This document shows positions 59,600 through 64,000 of a DNA stretch of 64,000 nt, piece by piece. The notes below the pieces were generated by a model. That model ran no database searches and had not been told where the DNA came from. It saw nothing but the letters and a program-made list of their open reading frames with translations. The stretch covers positions 1-64,000 of the forward strand of contig JAKFYI010000030.1 in NCBI GenBank assembly GCA_021730985.1. The letters run 5' to 3'. This stretch comes from Hyphomicrobiales bacterium. Its GTDB lineage: Bacteria > Pseudomonadota > Alphaproteobacteria > Rhizobiales > Xanthobacteraceae. A program made the translations under genes and the position numbers. Every line of letters starts with the position of its first letter. The stretch's first letter is position 1.

Positions 59600-60574
59600 C
59601 TACTGCGACCCCTTGATCCCTGCAGCTTCAACGACCTTGCCCCAACGAACGATCTCCGACTTCACGAAGCTCTGCATGTCGGCGACCGAGGGCGTGTCCA
59701 TCGGCACCAGGCTGAGCTTGGTGATTTGCGCCTTGACCTCCGGCATCGCCAGCACCGCCTTCAACTCGGTGTGCAGCCTCTGCACGATCGGCGCCGGTGT
59801 CTTGGCAGGCGCCGCCACCATGAACCACGCCACGGCCTCGTAACCCGGCACACCGGCCTCATCGACCGTGGGGATGTCCGGGAACGCCTGCAGCCGCTGC
59901 TTCGGGGACACGCCGAGCGCGCGCACCTTGCCGGACTGGATCATGCCGGCCGACGGCGGCACGTCGCAGAACATCATCTGGATGTGCCCGCCCACCACGT
60001 CGTTGAGCGCCGGCAGGCTGCCTTTGTATGGGACGTGAGTGAGTTTGGTGCCCGTCATGCTGGCGAACAGCTCGGCATAAAGATGATGCGGCGCGCCAGG
60101 ACCGCCGGAACCGTAGCTCAGCTTGCCGGGGTTGGCCTTGGCGTAGGCGACCAGCTCCCTCACCGACTTCACCGGCAGGTCCGGATTGACGATCAGGATG
60201 AATGGGCTCTGCGCCACCATCGCGAGCGGCACGAGTTCCGTCGCCGGATCGTAGGGCAGCGCCTTGTGAACGGAAACATTGATCGCCATCGGCGTCGATG
60301 TGGCCTGCAGCAGCGTGTAGCCGTCCGGCGCCGACTTCGCGACATGGTTCGAGCCGATCACCGTGCCGGCCCCGGGCCTGTTCTCGACGATGACCGGCTT
60401 GCCGAGCCGAGTCTCAAGATGCTGCGCCACGATGCGCGCCGAAATCTCGGTCGAGCCGCCGGCGACGAACGGGACCACGATGGTGATCGGCCGCGATGGA
60501 TACTCCTGCGCGATAGAGGGTTGCGGCACCGCCGCGAACGCGACCGCGGCAGCAAGCCTCCAAACCATCTGCAT
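59600..60574 (-). CDS. Bug-family TTT transporter substrate-binding protein
   Basis: This 324-residue Bug protein has a signal peptide (VWRLAAAVAFAAVPQPSIA), then YPSRPITIVVPFVAGGSTEI, VIVENRPGAGTVIG, APDGYTLLQATS and THVPYKGSLPALNDVVG. AGGAAGGG precedes the ATG at 60574. It is the third of three Bug genes in a row, 13 bases after the second. Confidence 0.88.
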   Translation of the reverse strand: MQMVWRLAAAVAFAAVPQPSIAQEYPSRPITIVVPFVAGGSTEISARIVAQHLETRLGKPVIVENRPGAGTVIGSNHVAKSAPDGYTLLQATSTPMAINVSVHKALPYDPATELVPLAMVAQSPFILIVNPDLPVKSVRELVAYAKANPGKLSYGSGGPGAPHHLYAELFASMTGTKLTHVPYKGSLPALNDVVGGHIQMMFCDVPPSAGMIQSGKVRALGVSPKQRLQAFPDIPTVDEAGVPGYEAVAWFMVAAPAKTPAPIVQRLHTELKAVLAMPEVKAQITKLSLVPMDTPSVADMQSFVKSEIVRWGKVVEAAGIKGSQ

Positions 60575-60587
60575 GTCCGTTCCCTTC

Positions 60588-61562
60588 CTATAACGATCCG
60601 GCAAGACCCGCCTGCTGCACGACCTTACCCCAGCGCAACCGCTCGGTTTCCACGAAGCGCGCAAGCTCGTCGAGCGGCGGGGTGACGATAGGCACCACGC
60701 CGGTCCGGTTGATCAGCTCTTGAACGTCTGGGAGTCCGAGGATGGTCTTGAACTCGGCGTGCAGCCGCTCGACGATCGGCTTCGGCGTTCCCGCCGAGCC
60801 TGCCACCATGAACCAGCCCGCCGCCTCAAAGCCCGGCACACCCAGGTTGCTGAGCGGCACTATCTCGGGCGCATTCACCAGACGCACATTGGTCGAAAGA
60901 CCAAGCACGCGCACCGTGCCGGCACGGATCAATGGAATCGCCGGCGCAGTGTCAGAGAACATGATCTGGACATGCCCGGCCACCACATCCTTGATGGCAT
61001 CGTTGCTGCCCTTATACGGGATGTGCGTCATCTCGATGCCAGTCATCGACTTCAACAACTCGGCGTAGAGATGATGCGGCGAGCCGGCGCCGCCCGATCC
61101 ATAGTTGAGTTTGTTGGTTTTGGCATAGGCGACGAGCTCGGGCACCGACTTGATCGGCAGGTCCTTGTTGACGATCAGCACGAACGGCACGCGTCCGATC
61201 AGCGCCATCGGCGCGAAGTCCTTCACCGGGTCGTACGGCAGGGACTTGTACATGGTCGGGCTGATGGCAAGCGATCCGCTCCCCGGAATGCCGAGCGTAT
61301 AGCCGTCGGGCGCCGCCTTCGCGCCGGCGGCGCTGCCGATGGTCGAGCCGCCGCCGGGACGGTTCTCGACGATCACGGGCTTGCCCAGCCGTTCCGACAG
61401 CTTGGGCGCCACGACGCGCGCGACAGTATCGACCGCGCCGCCCGTCGCCCACGGCACGATCAAGGTGACGGGCCGCGCCGGGTAATCCTGCGCCAGCGCG
61501 GCATGAAAGCCCACAGCGATCCAAGTCAACGCGACGACTGTGCAGCGAATGAACGACAGCAT
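60588..61562 (-). CDS. Bug-family TTT transporter substrate-binding protein
   Basis: This 324-residue Bug protein has a signal peptide (IRCTVVALTWIAVGFHAALA), then YPARPVTLIVPWATGGAVDT, VIVENRPGGGSTIG, APDGYTLGIPGS and THIPYKGSNDAIKDVVAG. The start at 61562 has GAGGGGGA upstream. It shares the C-terminal FVETERLRWGKVVQQAGLAGS pattern with its two neighbours, which suggests tandem duplication. Confidence 0.88.
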   Translation of the reverse strand: MLSFIRCTVVALTWIAVGFHAALAQDYPARPVTLIVPWATGGAVDTVARVVAPKLSERLGKPVIVENRPGGGSTIGSAAGAKAAPDGYTLGIPGSGSLAISPTMYKSLPYDPVKDFAPMALIGRVPFVLIVNKDLPIKSVPELVAYAKTNKLNYGSGGAGSPHHLYAELLKSMTGIEMTHIPYKGSNDAIKDVVAGHVQIMFSDTAPAIPLIRAGTVRVLGLSTNVRLVNAPEIVPLSNLGVPGFEAAGWFMVAGSAGTPKPIVERLHAEFKTILGLPDVQELINRTGVVPIVTPPLDELARFVETERLRWGKVVQQAGLAGSL

Positions 61563-61665
61563 GACTTCCCCCTCGTCTTGTCGCCGTTCGCGGATCACGA
61601 ATCCGCGGACGCGCTTGCTTCCTCCCGATGCATTCCCATTTCCAATGCGTGCCGGCGCCGGCTGG

Positions 61666-62643
61666 TTACTGCGATCCGGCGATGCCGGCGTCGCGCACGA
61701 CCTTGCCCCAGCGGGCGATCTCGGATTTCACAAACGTCTGTAGGCCCTCGACGGAATTGTCGGGCATCGGAACCATGCCGTTCTTGGCGATGCCCTCCTT
61801 GATCTCGGGCAGCGCCAGAATGGCCTTGAGCTCAGCGTGCAGCTTATCGATCACCGGACGCGGCGTCTTCGCCGGCGCCACCATCATCTGCCAGGACGCT
61901 GCGTCGAAGCCGCGCGCCCCGGCCTCGTGGAGCGACGGCACATCGGGAAACGCGGCCAGCCTACTCATCGTCGAACTGCCGAGCGCACGCACCTTGCCGG
62001 CGGCGATCTGCGGCCCCGCCGGACCAAGATCGCAGAACATCACCGGCACATGTCCGGCCATCACATCGGTGATCGCGGGCTGGCTGCCGCGGTACGGCAC
62101 ATAAGTGATCTCGATGCCGGTCATGGCCTTGAGCATCTCGGCGAACAGATGGTGCGGCGTGCCGGGCCCGACCATCGCGAACGGCAGCGGCCCGCCCCTC
62201 TCCTTGGCGTACTTGATCAGGTCGGCGAGCGAATGGATCGGCAGCGCCGGGTTGACCACCAGCATGAACGGAGTGCCCGCCACCAGGGCCAGCGGCATCA
62301 GGTCGGCGACCGGGTCGTAGGCGACCTCCTTCATCAGCGCCGGATTGACCGCCATCGGGCCGCTCGGCGTCATCAGCAGGGTGTGCCCATCGGGCGCACT
62401 CTTGGTAGTGGCGAGGACCCCGGTGACGCCGCCGCCGCCAGGCTTGTTTTCGACCAGGAACGGCTTGCCGAGCCGCTGTTCCAGGTGCCGGCTCAGCATC
62501 CGGCTGAGGATGTCGCCGGCCCCGCCGGGGGCAAACGGCACCACGGTGGTCACCGGCCGGGAGGGATAATCTTGCGCCGACGCACCCGATGCCAGGACTG
62601 TCAACGCAGCCACCAAACCTGCAAGCGATCGGAAAAATGTCAT
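61666..62643 (-). CDS. Bug-family TTT transporter substrate-binding protein
   Basis: This 325-residue Bug protein has a signal peptide (FFRSLAGLVAALTVLASGASA), then YPSRPVTTVVPFAPGGAGDI, LVENKPGGGGVTG, APDGHTLLMTPSG and TYVPYRGSQPAITDVMAG. I prefer the ATG at 62643 over 62649, since GGAGG is only two bases from the latter. It follows the lipocalin-like gene by 17 bases, so that gene probably heads this run. Confidence 0.88.
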   Translation of the reverse strand: MTFFRSLAGLVAALTVLASGASAQDYPSRPVTTVVPFAPGGAGDILSRMLSRHLEQRLGKPFLVENKPGGGGVTGVLATTKSAPDGHTLLMTPSGPMAVNPALMKEVAYDPVADLMPLALVAGTPFMLVVNPALPIHSLADLIKYAKERGGPLPFAMVGPGTPHHLFAEMLKAMTGIEITYVPYRGSQPAITDVMAGHVPVMFCDLGPAGPQIAAGKVRALGSSTMSRLAAFPDVPSLHEAGARGFDAASWQMMVAPAKTPRPVIDKLHAELKAILALPEIKEGIAKNGMVPMPDNSVEGLQTFVKSEIARWGKVVRDAGIAGSQ

Positions 62644-62660
62644 TTCCATTTCCTCCGACC

Positions 62661-63167
62661 CTATTTGACCCGCTGCCAGACGATCTTGGCCACGCCTGCA
62701 CCGGTGGTGGTTGTCGGATTACTGATCGAAAGCTGATCGCCCGAAAATGCGAACACGCGCTTCTGCGTCGTGCCGTTCCAGTTCGGGAATGTCGCGGTTT
62801 CGACGTTCACGGTGAGTACCTTGTCAGCATCGCTCGCCGTGTACGTCCCGAAATACGCGATGGTGCCGTGGACCAGCTTGGCGCTCTCCTCGGGGGTCGA
62901 CTTCTCACGATTGCCGGAGGCGACCTGCGGCAGGTCCGCCCGCGTGATGATGATGGAGAAGCGCCCGTTGGCGTCGAAGGTCTGCTGGCCTCTGGCGCCC
63001 GGCCCGAACAGGTCGATCTTCTTGTCGGGCAGTTCCAACTGGATCGAAACGAGCTGCCAGGTTCCGACCAGCTCCTTGGCGCCCTGTGCAAGCGCCCCGC
63101 TCGTCCCGAGGGACAAACCCGCCGTCAGGGCCGCAACAATTCCAATCACACCGCCGTGCCACTTCAT
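62661..63167 (-). CDS. Secreted lipocalin-like domain protein
   Basis: This 168-residue protein has a signal peptide (VIGIVAALTAGLSLGTSGALA) and the small lipocalin-like pattern LVGTWQLVSIQLELPDKK, GQQTFDANGRFSIII and AYFGTYTASDADKVLTVNVE. Such domains form a beta-barrel that could bind a small hydrophobic molecule or fatty acid. It is upstream of three Bug genes on the same strand, which hints at a periplasmic capture role for the same class of compounds. Confidence 0.8.
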   Translation of the reverse strand: MKWHGGVIGIVAALTAGLSLGTSGALAQGAKELVGTWQLVSIQLELPDKKIDLFGPGARGQQTFDANGRFSIIITRADLPQVASGNREKSTPEESAKLVHGTIAYFGTYTASDADKVLTVNVETATFPNWNGTTQKRVFAFSGDQLSISNPTTTTGAGVAKIVWQRVK

Positions 63168-63291
63168 GGCGTCCGCCCTCCCTCAAATATGATGCCTTGC
63201 GGGGCCGATCGGGCCCCTGGCTCTTGGGGGGAAGCCTAACCGAGGGCCCCGCCGGCGGTAAGCGGCGGGAGCCCACAAAACCGGCCTTTCC

Positions 63292-63320
63292 TTGACAGTT
63301 TCGCCCGCCGCCCCCATAAG
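63292..63320 (+). promoter_or_regulatory. Sigma-70 promoter of rplU
   Basis: TTGACA (63292-63297), a 17-base spacer, then CATAAG (63315-63320), which matches TATAAT in four positions. It leaves a leader of about 120 bases before rplU. Confidence 0.65.
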
Positions 63321-63449
63321 CATGGCCGTTGGCGCGGGCCTTCTGGTCCGCGTATTCGTTACGGCGCCAAGGCCCCGTAACCACAGCAGAAATCGAACGA
63401 ATTGAGCCGGCCCGGATGCACGCGCCGGATCGAGCGCGGGACCAGAACG

Positions 63450-63959
63450 ATGTTCGCAGTGATTAAAACCGGCGGCAAGCAGTACCGGGTCGCCGAGGAC
63501 CAGTTGCTCCAGATCGAGAAGATCGAGGGCGAGCCCGGTCAGATTATCCAGCTCGGCGACGTGCTGATGCTCGGCGGCGACACGCCGCAGATCGGCTCGC
63601 CGGCGATTTCCGGCGCCAGCGTGGCCGCCGAAGTCGTCTCGCAGGGCCGCGGCCCCAAGGTCATCGCGTTCAAGAAGCGCCGCCGCAAGAACTCGCGGCG
63701 CAAGCGCGGTCATCGCCAGGAATTCACGCTGATCCGCATCACGGAAATCCTGACGGACGGCGCCAAGCCGACCAAGGCGGCGCGGCCGAAGCACGTTCGC
63801 CAGCCCAAGCCGGAAGCCGCCGTGGATGCGGACGGCGCCGAGACCTCGGGCGAGACCAGCGCGAAGCCGAAGGCCAAGGCAAAGGCGAAGAAGCCCGCAG
63901 CCAAGGCCAAGAAGCCCGCGGCGAAGCCGAAAGCTGCCGCCAAGGGAAAGAAAAAGTAA
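63450..63959 (+). CDS. rplU: 50S ribosomal protein L21 with Lys/Ala-rich C-terminal tail
   Basis: This 169-residue protein has the L21 core ([48 protein letters not shown]; residues 1-105). A long tail of Lys, Ala and Pro repeats ([20 protein letters not shown]) is characteristic of alphaproteobacterial L21 but not of the 103-residue E. coli protein. L21 binds 23S rRNA. rpmA would be expected just past the window edge. Confidence 0.97.
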   Translation: MFAVIKTGGKQYRVAEDQLLQIEKIEGEPGQIIQLGDVLMLGGDTPQIGSPAISGASVAAEVVSQGRGPKVIAFKKRRRKNSRRKRGHRQEFTLIRITEILTDGAKPTKAARPKHVRQPKPEAAVDADGAETSGETSAKPKAKAKAKKPAAKAKKPAAKPKAAAKGKKK

Positions 63960-63981
63960 CGAAACGCCGGCTAAGCCCGGC

Positions 63982-63999
63982 CAACCTTGCGGAAGGTTG
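63982..63999 (+). other. Hairpin after rplU
   Basis: CAACCTT-GCGG-AAGGTTG forms a 7-bp stem with a tetraloop 22 bases after the rplU stop. The window ends before any U-run could be seen, so it may be a terminator or an attenuator before rpmA. Confidence 0.3.
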
Positions 64000-64000
64000 C

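Overview
The window is high-GC DNA with tightly packed genes. It looks like chromosome of an alphaproteobacterium of the order Hyphomicrobiales, most likely near Bradyrhizobium, Rhodopseudomonas or the Xanthobacteraceae. The basis is gene content: a PmtA-type PE methyltransferase, PlcP- and Agt-like lipid genes, an alphaproteobacterial C-P lyase layout, several Bug-family binding proteins, an rplU with a Lys/Ala-rich tail, and a palindromic GCCCGCGAAAGCGGGC repeat of the kind common in that group. This placement is inference. I see no transposase, integrase, phage gene or CRISPR array.

Region 1 (1-6.2 kb): the end of a degenerate class III cyclase-like protein. Then comes a three-gene operon of a secreted tetraheme cytochrome, a secreted pentaheme cytochrome and an outer-membrane beta-barrel, closed by a strong terminator. 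It has the parts of a porin-cytochrome electron conduit but not the size pattern of MtrAB or PioAB.

Region 2 (6.2-26 kb): a CBS-pair protein, a patatin-like lipase, small exported or membrane proteins, and a catabolic stretch. The stretch holds a NicC-like flavin monooxygenase, a PuuE-like deacetylase, a divergent ABC importer, an MhpB/LigB-type extradiol dioxygenase, a dihydroxyphthalate decarboxylase-like protein and four orphan Bug proteins. It probably imports and degrades aromatic or N-heteroaromatic acids. A stand-alone Hsp70-like ATPase and a cyclic-nucleotide-binding protein lie among these.

Region 3 (26-57 kb): a phosphorus-acquisition and phosphorus-sparing island. It has phoD, phoU-CHAD, the C-P lyase operon phnGHIJ-GNAT-phnKLMN, the regulator phnF, the transporter phnCDE1E2, and a second phn set (hexapeptide transferase, second PhnM, DUF1045 2H-phosphoesterase). 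It also has a phytase-like secreted protein, psd, pmtA, an agt-like glycosyltransferase, plcP, an outer-membrane barrel, pstS and a Na/Pi cotransporter. Six upstream regions carry good direct repeats resembling CTGTCAT spaced as PhoB boxes (7-bp repeats, 4-bp spacers) and two more carry weaker ones. The genes therefore look like a PhoB regulon that scavenges Pi, phosphonates and organic phosphates and replaces phospholipids with glycolipids.

Region 4 (57-64 kb): tRNA-Ser(CGA), a DUF808 membrane protein, a homoprotocatechuate-type extradiol dioxygenase, a REP-like palindromic element, a lipocalin-like protein heading a run of three Bug genes, and rplU with a recognisable sigma-70 promoter.
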